5,373 nucleotides of DNA from Dehalococcoidales bacterium (GTDB lineage Bacteria > Chloroflexota > Dehalococcoidia > Dehalococcoidales > UBA2162). Where the stretch lies: contig JAENIS010000097.1 in assembly GCA_016844285.1 (NCBI GenBank), forward strand, positions 1-5,373, in the 5' to 3' direction. Position 1 is the first letter of the stretch. The number at the start of each line of letters is the position of its first letter. The notes under the pieces were generated by a model. It saw nothing but the letters and a program-made list of their open reading frames with translations. It made no database searches and was not told the origin of the DNA. The position numbers and the translations under genes are program-made. Positions 1 through 5,373 of the stretch are shown here, piece by piece.

Positions 1-10
1 GGGCGAGATT

Positions 11-1036
11 GTGAAGGGACCCATCTACGTAGACTGGGCAATCACCAGCCTCTGCAATTTGAACTGCCGGCATTGTGTGGGTATGGAAGGAGGAGAGCTC
101 TCCCACGCTCAAGCAGTGAAGGTGGCCCGGGATATTATTGAGCTGGCACCAAGGTGGGTGATACTCGAAGGAGGAGAGCCTTTGTTACGTGGCGACCTGC
201 CCGAAATCGGCACCATGTTCCGAGAGGCCGGGATTGATGTCTTTATCATCACCAACGGCAACGCTTTCAACGAAGCCCGGCTAAAGGAGCTGGCTGCTTT
301 CTCACCCAAGATTCTCTTCAGTATCGATGGCGCCAGCGCTGATGTTTACGAATACACCGGCGCCAGCTTTGATGTTGCCCGGGAGTGGATGGCGAGGTGC
401 GCTGGAGAGGGAATGTTCCGCGGTTTAACCACTGTCCTCTCCAGACTGAATCTGGGACAGGTCAAAGACCTTATTCAGTTGACTGAAAGCCTCGGTGGAG
501 AGAGCATCATTTTTTTGCCGTTGAAACCGTTCGGCACCGATGAGGCTTCCGTGAAATACTACCAGCAGTATGCCCTGACTCCATCGGAGCAGGCTGCCGC
601 TGCCCGGAAAATATATGGCTGCGGGAGTAGACTGGATATTTTCTATGATGAGCCTTTCCTGTGGAACCTTTCTGCACGGTGTTCCTTTGCCCTCAGTAAG
701 ACGGAGAATGGGATTACGATACCGGAAGTGACGGGATGTGCCGCCAAACATTCACTCTATATTCAGACAAGCGGTAGTGTCCGTCCCTGCATGTTTTGTG
801 CTGAGGAACTCACCTTTGGCAATGCCGTCAGGGAGTCTCTTGGTGACATCTGGCGGACAATGCAGTCCAGCGACGTATTGACGAATTGGGCTAACCAGAG
901 GGTGAGGAAAGGGGCCTGTGGGGAATGTCCGCAGTTTGATTCCTGCCGTGGCTGTCTCGCCCGGACGACAAGGCTGCTGGGGGATAGATTGCAATCAGAC
1001 CCTGATTGCCCTTTGGCTGTAAAACTAGCTGCCTAG
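11..1036 (+). CDS. Radical SAM/SPASM domain protein
   Basis: Cytosolic iron-sulfur enzyme expected to cleave S-adenosylmethionine reductively and start a radical reaction; its substrate cannot be read from the sequence. The radical SAM cluster motif CxxxCxxC is at C15, C19 and C22, and the SAM-contacting GGEP motif is at residues 54-57. After the partial barrel comes a complete SPASM-type array: C243, then G255-x4-C260, C263, then C303-x2-C306-x5-C312-x2-C315, and a last C333. This pattern implies two auxiliary clusters. The family includes peptide maturases (quinohemoprotein, sactipeptide, PqqE types), anaerobic sulfatase-maturing enzymes and haem-biosynthesis enzymes such as AhbD. The 341-residue length is normal. 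The start is GTG. The frame stays open to the left window edge, so a few more N-terminal residues are possible, although a start about 14 residues before the first cluster cysteine is typical. No precursor peptide gene is visible downstream. Confidence 0.9.
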   Translation: MKGPIYVDWAITSLCNLNCRHCVGMEGGELSHAQAVKVARDIIELAPRWVILEGGEPLLRGDLPEIGTMFREAGIDVFIITNGNAFNEARLKELAAFSPKILFSIDGASADVYEYTGASFDVAREWMARCAGEGMFRGLTTVLSRLNLGQVKDLIQLTESLGGESIIFLPLKPFGTDEASVKYYQQYALTPSEQAAAARKIYGCGSRLDIFYDEPFLWNLSARCSFALSKTENGITIPEVTGCAAKHSLYIQTSGSVRPCMFCAEELTFGNAVRESLGDIWRTMQSSDVLTNWANQRVRKGACGECPQFDSCRGCLARTTRLLGDRLQSDPDCPLAVKLAA

Positions 1037-1099
1037 TCGCTTTCAAGATGTGGCTCAAGGTGGCCAGCTAAAGGGTTCTGTTTGCATTTGGTTGATTCT

Positions 1100-1203
1100 A
1101 CTGTCATTACGAGTCCTTCCTGTCTAGGAAGGACGACGAAGCAATCTCAAAGATTTATACGGATTGCTTCGCCCCGATTTCATCGGGGCGAAGCAAAGAC
1201 AGT
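1100..1203. repeat. Palindromic intergenic repeat, element 1 (MITE-like)
   Basis: This non-coding element lies between the two convergent genes. Its ends are short inverted repeats, ACTGTC at 1100-1105 and GACAGT at 1198-1203. Inside are three nested palindromes: GTCCTTCC (1113-1120) with GGAAGGAC (1127-1134), CGAAGCAATC (1137-1146) with GATTGCTTCG (1162-1171), and a 15-bp perfect stem at 1164-1178/1182-1196. The GTCATT...CGAG...CGAAGCAATCT wording resembles a class of dispersed intergenic repeats common in environmental bacteria, and is partly shared with the element at 1961-2096. That it is dispersed in this genome is inference. The rest of the 1037-1232 gap shows nothing I can name. Confidence 0.65.
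1164..1196. terminator. Strong hairpin between convergent genes, possible terminator
   Basis: A perfect 15-bp stem with a three-base loop (TTC on the plus strand) is seen directly. It begins 36 bases past the nifU stop codon and lies downstream of the radical SAM gene on the other strand, so it could end or protect both transcripts. Neither strand has a run of T after the stem, so it is not a textbook intrinsic terminator. It may simply be the inner arm of the repeat that surrounds it. Confidence 0.3.
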
Positions 1204-1232
1204 TCCAGATGCGCGTATCGGACGCTCATCGC

Positions 1233-1457
1233 TTAGACAGCGACTACCTCTTTCACTTCCGGGATTTCCTGCTTCAGAAGCTGTTCGATGCCCATCTTCA
1301 GTGTCATCGTCGACATCGGGCAGTCGCCGCAAGCCCCGACCAACCTCACTTTGACCGTGCCATCAGTGACATCAACCAGCTCTACATTGCCACCATCACG
1401 CATTAAAGCCGGGCGTATCTTCTCCAGTACGGCTTCGACTGTTTCTCGCTCTTTCAT
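1233..1457 (-). CDS. NifU C-terminal-domain iron-sulfur scaffold-like protein
   Basis: Small 74-residue cytosolic protein consisting only of the NifU C-terminal (Nfu-type) domain. This domain family assembles or carries a [4Fe-4S] cluster for delivery to target proteins. The N-terminal signature with [16 protein letters not shown] is at residues 15-30, and the cluster-binding CxxC is C43 and C46 in GACGDCP. Nothing is fused to it, unlike full NifU of nitrogen fixers. An in-frame ATG lies 33 bases further upstream at 1490, but it has no ribosome-binding site. The chosen ATG at 1457 has a consensus AGGAGG five bases ahead of it, and family members begin with a similar charged helix. It sits 78 bases after the yraN stop on the same strand and may have its own promoter. 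The neighbouring radical SAM gene would be a consumer of iron-sulfur clusters, but adjacency alone does not link them. Confidence 0.93.
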   Translation of the reverse strand: MKERETVEAVLEKIRPALMRDGGNVELVDVTDGTVKVRLVGACGDCPMSTMTLKMGIEQLLKQEIPEVKEVVAV

Positions 1458-1462
1458 GGTAA

Positions 1463-1468
1463 CCTCCT
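1463..1468 (-). promoter_or_regulatory. Ribosome-binding site that fixes the NifU-like start
   Basis: The minus strand reads AGGAGG here, inside AGAGGAGGT, with five bases before the ATG at 1457. The in-frame ATG at 1490 has nothing comparable, so this site decides in favour of the 74-residue form. Confidence 0.85.
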
Positions 1469-1490
1469 CTGCAATTTCGTCACTAACCAA

Positions 1491-1519
1491 AGCTTATCAT
1501 TACCAGGCTAATCCGTCAA
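1491..1519 (-). promoter_or_regulatory. Candidate sigma-70-type promoter for the NifU-like gene
   Basis: On the minus strand TTGACG (1519-1514, five of six matches to TTGACA) is followed after 17 bases by TAAGCT (1496-1491), a weak -10 within TGATAAGCT. The predicted transcription start, near 1484, gives a leader of about 27 bases before the ATG at 1457. This also argues against the ATG at 1490. The -10 match is poor, so this is only a candidate. Confidence 0.3.
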
Positions 1520-1535
1520 GTTGACCATGCTGATG

Positions 1536-1916
1536 TCATTCGTCAGAGACCGCATTTTCAATCAGCTCCAGTCGTAATAGCCGCCTTTTTTGGTCAAACT
1601 CCACGGCGACCACATCAATTCGCCAGGATGACGGTAGACTGTCATGAGTTTGCTGGTAACGAAGGGCAGCCGTCTTTAGCTTGCGTTTCTTGGCCGGAGT
1701 GATTGATTCTTCCGGACTGCCGAAACCACGGCCGGTTTTGGTTCTGACCTCCACAAAAACCAGGGAATCATTGTGCCTGGCGATAATATCGATTTCACCT
1801 TCGGGGCAGCGATAGTTGTTTTCCAGGATATGATAGCCCCGCTTTGTTAGAAAATCACGTGCCAGTTTTTCACCAAGAATGCCCGTATCCCTGCGTCTCA
1901 TTGCTCGTTCTGTCAT
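1536..1916 (-). CDS. YraN/UPF0102 family endonuclease-fold protein
   Basis: A 126-residue protein of the UPF0102 (YraN) family, a restriction-endonuclease-like fold of poorly defined cellular role. The family pattern is clear: GEKLARDFL with E16, then [10 protein letters not shown] at 28-36, GEIDIIA at 40-46 with D43, FVEVRTK at 54-60 with E56, then FGSPEESI and a basic KKRK stretch at 76-79. These match the E...D...ExK-like nuclease core, with R58 in place of the usual lysine, a common variant in this family. The ATG at 1916 has GAGGT seven bases ahead of it. The family is often found next to rnhB, as here, but a 202-base gap containing a palindromic repeat separates the two. The length is usual and nothing is truncated. 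Confidence 0.92.
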   Translation of the reverse strand: MTERAMRRRDTGILGEKLARDFLTKRGYHILENNYRCPEGEIDIIARHNDSLVFVEVRTKTGRGFGSPEESITPAKKRKLKTAALRYQQTHDSLPSSWRIDVVAVEFDQKRRLLRLELIENAVSDE

Positions 1917-1960
1917 GATGATAACCTCACTCTCTTAAACCCCCTCTCCGTTACCGAGTC

Positions 1961-2096
1961 TTGTATCAAATGTCATTCTGAGGAGCGAAGCGACGAAGAA
2001 TCTGGGCGTGGGGTCGGCAGTGAGCCGATAGCCCCCACCACCCCGAGACCCTTCGCTACGCTCAGGGTGACATGGAGGAAATCACTTTTGATACAA
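1961..2096. repeat. Palindromic intergenic repeat, element 2 (MITE-like) between rnhB and yraN
   Basis: This imperfect inverted repeat of about 136 bp fills most of the 202-base gap between rnhB and yraN. The perfect 10-bp ends are TTGTATCAAA (1961-1970) and TTTGATACAA (2087-2096). Immediately inside the left end is ATGTCATTCTGAG (1970-1982), matched at 11 of 13 positions by CTCAGGGTGACAT (2061-2073). The arms continue as GAGCGAAGCGACGAAG-type wording on one side and CTTCGCTACG on the other. The centre folds separately: GTGGGGTCGGC (2008-2018) pairs with GCCGA (2024-2028) and CCCCAC (2033-2038). The arm wording resembles widely dispersed GTCATTCTGAG-type repeats. No open reading frame lies inside, so any movement would need a transposase in trans. 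Confidence 0.7.
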
Positions 2097-2118
2097 AGCC
2101 CTTACTAAAGGAGGAATG

Positions 2119-2802
2119 TCAGTAGGACAGGTTGCTTAAAGACAGGTTGATGACGTCCTTGACTGGCTGAAAGGAGCGACGATGGATAGGAGATGGACCG
2201 AGCTGGCGCAGGCAAGTGAGGTGCTTTTCGGTACCGTAACCTTTATGCTGAGCTAGCAGATAACCGGGATAAGCTTTATCAAGCTCGGCCATGAGATGGT
2301 CACGTGTCACTTTGGCAATGATGGAGGCACAGGCGATCGAAAAGCAAAGGCTATCACCGTCAGTCACCCCCTTTTGGGGCAATCTAACCTCAGGAAGATG
2401 CAGATAGTCGATAAGCAGAGCCTCAGCCGGCGGGGAAAGCCTTTCTATCGCCATCTTCATCGCCAGCCTTGTCGCTGGAACGATACCCACGGCATCGATG
2501 ACATCAGCAGAGACAGAGCCGACCCCGATAGCGACGGCGGTTTCTCGAATACTGTGAAAGAGGAGTTCACGCCTCTCCGGGGTTAACTGCTTGCTATCTC
2601 TTACCAGGCTTAGCCAGGGGACATCCATACCATCAGGGAGAATAACGGCCGCCGCCATCACCGGGCCGGCCAGAGCACCACGCCCCACCTCGTCAATACC
2701 AGCGATGTCGTGGTAGCCCTGTACCCCAAACAGCTTTTCCTCGGTAAAGGATGGTCTCTGGAGGCTACTCTTTAGCCTTTCGTGGCTCACGTATTTGCCC
2801 AC
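2119..2802 (-). CDS. rnhB: Ribonuclease HII
   Basis: Endonuclease that cuts the RNA strand of RNA:DNA hybrids and starts removal of single ribonucleotides misincorporated in DNA. Of the 227 residues, GIDEVGRGALAGPV (35-48) supplies D37 and E38. LIDY supplies D132, and GD at 149-150 supplies D150, completing the DEDD metal-binding set. The signature ASIIAKVTRD is at 159-168 and HKGYGT at 186-191. All catalytic residues are present. The start is uncertain: GTG at 2802 gives the longest form but has no spaced ribosome-binding site, while GTG at 2790 lies eight bases after GAGGGTGG and is at least as good. The gene overlaps the 3' end of the PSP1 gene by 38 bases (26 for the shorter form), which points to translational coupling. 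Confidence 0.96.
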   Translation of the reverse strand: MGKYVSHERLKSSLQRPSFTEEKLFGVQGYHDIAGIDEVGRGALAGPVMAAAVILPDGMDVPWLSLVRDSKQLTPERRELLFHSIRETAVAIGVGSVSADVIDAVGIVPATRLAMKMAIERLSPPAEALLIDYLHLPEVRLPQKGVTDGDSLCFSIACASIIAKVTRDHLMAELDKAYPGYLLAQHKGYGTEKHLTCLRQLGPSPIHRRSFQPVKDVINLSLSNLSY

Positions 2803-3601
2803 CCTCGATAGTAATCTGGTCTAACGGTAATTCCAGATTCGCCTTGCTCTCATCGATCTCAACCAGCACTGTCCCCTTCAACGGATTGCTCCCCACTACC
2901 TTCGCTATGCCCGAGGCAGTGGATACCCGCTGACCTTGCTTGGGGAACTTCTCCTTCATCAGGCGATATTGCTCATTTTCATAGACCAGGCAGCACATTA
3001 AGCGGCCACAAACACCGGAAATTTTCAGCGGATTCAGTGGCAAACCCTGCTCCTTGGCCATTTTGATGGAAACCGGAACAAAATCGTCCATGAAAGTGGC
3101 ACAACACAGCAAGCGACCACACCGGCCACAACCACCGATAAGCTTGGCTTCATCCCTCGGCCCCAATTGCCTCAGCTCAACCTTCACCTTCAACAGGCCT
3201 GACAGCTCACGAACCAACTCACGAAAGTCAACCCTCTCGGCAGCGCTGAAATAGATGGTAAGACGATTGCCATCAAGAGTATATTCCGCTGATAGCGTCT
3301 TCATCGGTAGATGCAGCCGGGCAATCAACTTGCTGCATTCGGCCATTGCTTCCCGCTCTTTGGTCTCAATTTCCTGGGCACGCTTAATATCTTCCGGCTC
3401 TGCCTTGCGCAGGACTGGCTTTAACGGTTTGTCAACCTCATTGACCAGTACCTGTTTGGGGGCGATGACCACTTTACCCAACTCCGGGCCGCGGGTTGTC
3501 TCGACGACAACAGCATCATTAAAGTTCAGTTCAAGACCAGCCGGGTCAAAGTAATATACTTTACCGGCTTCTTTGAATCGCACACCGACAATCTCAGCCA
3601 T
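2765..3601 (-). CDS. ricT: PSP1 domain protein, RicT/YaaT-like
   Basis: A 278-residue cytosolic protein of the PSP1 family. The best-studied relative, B. subtilis RicT (YaaT), joins RicA and RicF in an iron-sulfur-containing complex that works with RNase Y in mRNA maturation and affects competence, biofilm and sporulation. The N-terminal part begins with the family-like VGVRFKEAGKVYYFDP (5-20). The PSP1 core follows at roughly residues 60-145. The cysteine signature is then GGCGRCGRLLCC (C158, C161, C166, C167) and SGVCGRLMCC (C198, C203, C204), which are the likely cluster ligands. ATG at 3601 has GAGGT six bases ahead of it, and that site overlaps the holB stop region. Only three bases separate it from holB, and the holB-ricT pair is conserved in Firmicutes. 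Neither RicA nor RicF is encoded here, so a full Ric complex is only inferred. Confidence 0.92.
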   Translation of the reverse strand: MAEIVGVRFKEAGKVYYFDPAGLELNFNDAVVVETTRGPELGKVVIAPKQVLVNEVDKPLKPVLRKAEPEDIKRAQEIETKEREAMAECSKLIARLHLPMKTLSAEYTLDGNRLTIYFSAAERVDFRELVRELSGLLKVKVELRQLGPRDEAKLIGGCGRCGRLLCCATFMDDFVPVSIKMAKEQGLPLNPLKISGVCGRLMCCLVYENEQYRLMKEKFPKQGQRVSTASGIAKVVGSNPLKGTVLVEIDESKANLELPLDQITIEGGQIREPRKAKE

Positions 3602-3604
3602 GCT

Positions 3605-4633
3605 TTACCTCGAAGTGGACACATTTTTTGATTCCGGTAAACCGAGCATCAAAGCCTCAAGCACCAAACGCGGACTGGCATTCTGCCTGAGCTGTTCCCC
3701 CGCCGTCCGAATACCGCCAATAAAAGCCCTTATCTGGTGGAGGCTGTAATCCTTTGCCATCTCAACCAACCTGCCTGACCGGTCAACGTTGGTCACGGCC
3801 TCAGTTAATCCGGCCTTAACCAGCAACAGGTCCCGCCACCAATCAAGCCACAAATCCAGTCGCTCTTGAACCAGCGCCCGATTCTGACTAAACTGAGCGG
3901 CCAACCGGTCAGCGTAGACAAAACGCTTTTCAAAATCGGCATTAACCATATCAAGCAGCTCGTCACGACGCTCAGTATGCTGCTTGAGCAACACATCATC
4001 ACCAGCGGCCAGCACCGCCCACCCAAGACCACCATGAGAAAGCCGCGCCAGCAGCCTGGCTCGTTCTGGTTCAACTCCCCAGCGACTACTGAGAGTTGCC
4101 TCTATCTCGGTAATAGCCAGGGGCAAGAGCTCCACTCGCTGGCAGCGAGAGACTACGGTCGCTGGTAGCAGCCGCTCATTAGCCGTCAATAGTATGAAGA
4201 CCACTCTGCCTACCGGCTCTTCCAGCGTCTTGAGCAAGCAATTAGCCGCTTCGGTGGATAGTAACTCCGCCCCATCAATGATAAATATCTTATACCTGCC
4301 GGCAAAGGAGGGTAAACTGGCAGAATGCTGGAGCTGCCTCACCTGGTCGATACTGATTTCTGCCCGTGCCCTGGCCTCAGGCTCGGCGTCACGGCTCAAA
4401 CTGATAACCTGGACATCGGGGTGCCTGGCAGAGAGTATCTGCTGGCAGGAAGTACATTCACCACAGGGAACCTCCGCCCTTTCGCAGTTCAGTGCCTGGG
4501 CCAGATTCAGTGCCAGTGTCATCTTGCCGACATGAGCCGGCCCGACAAAGAGATAGGCATGAGCCAGGGAACCCTTCTCCAGACTACGTTGGAAGAAGGA
4601 CACGGCCCTGGTTTGCCCGATGACCTGCCACAT
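3605..4633 (-). CDS. holB: DNA polymerase III delta-prime subunit (clamp loader)
   Basis: AAA+ subunit of the clamp-loader complex that places the beta sliding clamp on primed DNA. Counted from ATG 4633 (342 residues): MWQVIGQ opening at 1-7, HAYLFVGPAHVGK with the P-loop at 31-37, zinc-binding cysteines C50, C57, C60 and C63, Walker B-like IFIIDGAELL at 116-125 (D120, E123), LEEP at 137-140, and the sensor/arginine-finger SRC at 162-164. The C-terminal collar helices follow. P-loop lysine K37 is kept, but the next residue is methionine where serine or threonine normally coordinates magnesium, so nucleotide binding may be weak; E. coli delta-prime lacks it altogether. A GTG at 4660 would add nine residues and overlap the upstream stop by seven bases, but lacks a ribosome-binding site. 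ATG 4633 fits the family N-terminus better and has the weak site GAGAAG six bases ahead. Confidence 0.93.
   Translation of the reverse strand: MWQVIGQTRAVSFFQRSLEKGSLAHAYLFVGPAHVGKMTLALNLAQALNCERAEVPCGECTSCQQILSARHPDVQVISLSRDAEPEARARAEISIDQVRQLQHSASLPSFAGRYKIFIIDGAELLSTEAANCLLKTLEEPVGRVVFILLTANERLLPATVVSRCQRVELLPLAITEIEATLSSRWGVEPERARLLARLSHGGLGWAVLAAGDDVLLKQHTERRDELLDMVNADFEKRFVYADRLAAQFSQNRALVQERLDLWLDWWRDLLLVKAGLTEAVTNVDRSGRLVEMAKDYSLHQIRAFIGGIRTAGEQLRQNASPRLVLEALMLGLPESKNVSTSR
3607..3611 (-). promoter_or_regulatory. Ribosome-binding site of ricT embedded in the holB end
   Basis: The minus strand reads GAGGT here, with the T being the first base of the holB TAA stop. It is six bases from the ricT ATG. 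Ribosomes ending holB translation would therefore sit on the ricT initiation site, the usual layout for coupled translation. Confidence 0.6.
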
Positions 4634-4653
4634 GCTCAGCTTCTCTGACTTCT

Positions 4654-5373
4654 TTAGCACCAGGGCTTATTGGCTCCGTGCAGGCTGCACCGCTCCCGCT
4701 CACAATCGGCACAGTCGCTCACTCGCACTTCCCTGGGCAGTCTGGCTCCCTTGACCCCCTCGATATAGTTAATGGCTTTAGTTACCTGCCCCTCATCCCC
4801 GGTGACAATCATGGTTATCGCCCCTTCGGCACCACCAAGACCCCCGGCACTGATGGGGATAGCGGTCGCCCCGGTAAGAAGCTCGATAGCTCTTGGCTCG
4901 GTTACCACCAGCCCTTCACAGGGCAACAGGGCACAGGGCGAACCCATCGAGTAATCCAGGGAGTTTCTAAAAGCGGCTGCCTCGGACGCCTTTTTAATGG
5001 GTACCGGAATCAGCTTTTCCAGACCAACGGGAAAGACCATCTTAAATCCCTGGCGCTTAGCCCGGGATGTCACCATACCGATGGTGCCCCCTTCCACCTT
5101 GTTGCCGATAAGCACCCCCACCATATTATTGGGGTCAATGGCATTTACCCCTTTGATGTAAACATCCTCCGGCCCCATCCGGTCGAGGAGTGGGCCAAGG
5201 GGAAGGCCAGTCTTTAGCTTTCCCTTCTCAATTACCCAGGTGAAGGAGAAACCAGCTAGACCAGGTAGGCTAGGCCCGGCCCCACCCATCTGGCGATGCC
5301 CCATCGATGACTCCAGGGAAACACAGGCCGCCTTGGGGGCGACCAAGCCAGAGACCCAGACTTCGGTCTCGGG
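4654..5373 (-). CDS. Uncharacterised protein with cysteine-rich C-terminal tail (5' end outside window)
   Basis: I do not recognise this protein and assign no function. The frame is open to the right window edge, so 239 residues are visible and the true start is missing; a TTG at 5346 is in frame, but the preceding codons also read as protein. Counting from the edge, there are glycine-rich stretches near 28-40 (MGGAGPSLPGLAG), a conserved-looking block around 76-99 (GVNAIDPNN, GNKVEGGTIG), a C147-x4-C152 pair, and ISAGGLGGAEG at 174-184. The tail is C221-x2-C224-x4-C229-x9-C239, with C239 the last residue, a likely metal or iron-sulfur site. No signal peptide or clear membrane helix is seen in the visible part. 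It ends 20 bases before the ATG of holB (or overlaps its possible GTG start), so it is probably the upstream member of the holB operon. Confidence 0.8.
   Translation of the reverse strand, partial: PETEVWVSGLVAPKAACVSLESSMGHRQMGGAGPSLPGLAGFSFTWVIEKGKLKTGLPLGPLLDRMGPEDVYIKGVNAIDPNNMVGVLIGNKVEGGTIGMVTSRAKRQGFKMVFPVGLEKLIPVPIKKASEAAAFRNSLDYSMGSPCALLPCEGLVVTEPRAIELLTGATAIPISAGGLGGAEGAITMIVTGDEGQVTKAINYIEGVKGARLPREVRVSDCADCERERCSLHGANKPWC

Noticed and set aside
1047..1070. Tiny ATG frame after the radical SAM gene considered as a precursor peptide
   Set aside because: It has only seven codons and no ribosome-binding site, and it lacks the core and leader features of RiPP precursors.
1082..1354. 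Plus-strand open frame through the convergent gap into nifU
   Set aside because: It runs through the palindromic repeat and then antisense to the NifU-like gene. Its composition is low-complexity Ser/Arg/Pro, and it has no ribosome-binding site or recognisable domain.
1458..1490. Eleven-residue N-terminal extension of the NifU-like protein from ATG 1490
   Set aside because: There is no ribosome-binding site before 1490, a perfect AGGAGG precedes ATG 1457, and the candidate transcription start falls near 1484, inside the extension.
1917..1970. Promoter for yraN using TTGATA in the repeat end as a -35 box
   Set aside because: No acceptable -10 box lies 15-19 bases downstream; the region there is G-rich.
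1961..2096. CRISPR array or tRNA/riboswitch in the rnhB-yraN gap
   Set aside because: There are no regularly spaced direct repeats, no cloverleaf, and no recognised riboswitch core; the structure is explained by inverted repeats.
2105..2139. AAAGGAGGAATG on the plus strand just past rnhB, resembling a ribosome-binding site plus start
   Set aside because: The spacing between the site and the ATG is almost nil, and the frame stops after seven codons antisense to the rnhB end.
4678..5217. Long plus-strand open frame opposite the uncharacterised gene
   Set aside because: It is a shadow of the minus-strand coding frame: no family features are seen, and the minus frame is tightly packed with holB in the operon direction.

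Overview
The window looks like a chromosomal stretch from a moderate-GC bacterium. It carries housekeeping genes and no phage, plasmid or transposase gene. A delta-prime (holB) gene directly upstream of a RicT/YaaT-type PSP1 gene, followed by rnhB and a YraN-family gene, is an arrangement familiar from Firmicutes and Chloroflexota. The wording of the proteins and the two dispersed-type palindromic repeats lead me to favour a Dehalococcoidia-like member of the Chloroflexota. That placement is inference from recall; no alignment was run.

Layout: positions 11-1036 (+) encode a radical SAM protein with a C-terminal SPASM cysteine array. It is the only plus-strand gene and converges on everything else. 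Positions 1037-1232 hold no gene but carry a compact palindromic repeat (1100-1203) that includes a 15-bp hairpin. The rest reads leftward on the minus strand. From upstream to downstream the genes are: a 5'-truncated uncharacterised protein with a cysteine-rich tail (4654 to the window edge), holB (3605-4633), ricT-like PSP1 (2765-3601), rnhB (2119-2802), a second palindromic repeat (1961-2096), a YraN/UPF0102 nuclease-fold protein (1536-1916) and a small NifU C-terminal-domain protein (1233-1457).

The first four minus-strand genes are packed with overlaps or gaps of a few bases and are probably one translationally coupled operon. Its products concern DNA replication (clamp-loader subunit), RNA:DNA hybrid removal (RNase HII), mRNA maturation (RicT, by analogy) and an unknown function. 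The repeat at 1961-2096 separates this block from yraN, so yraN and nifU may depend on read-through or on their own promoters. A candidate promoter lies just ahead of nifU.

I do not see a clear new system. The points most worth a second look are the uncharacterised protein ahead of holB, the two related palindromic elements, the altered P-loop of HolB, and the orphan radical SAM/SPASM enzyme whose substrate is not visible here.
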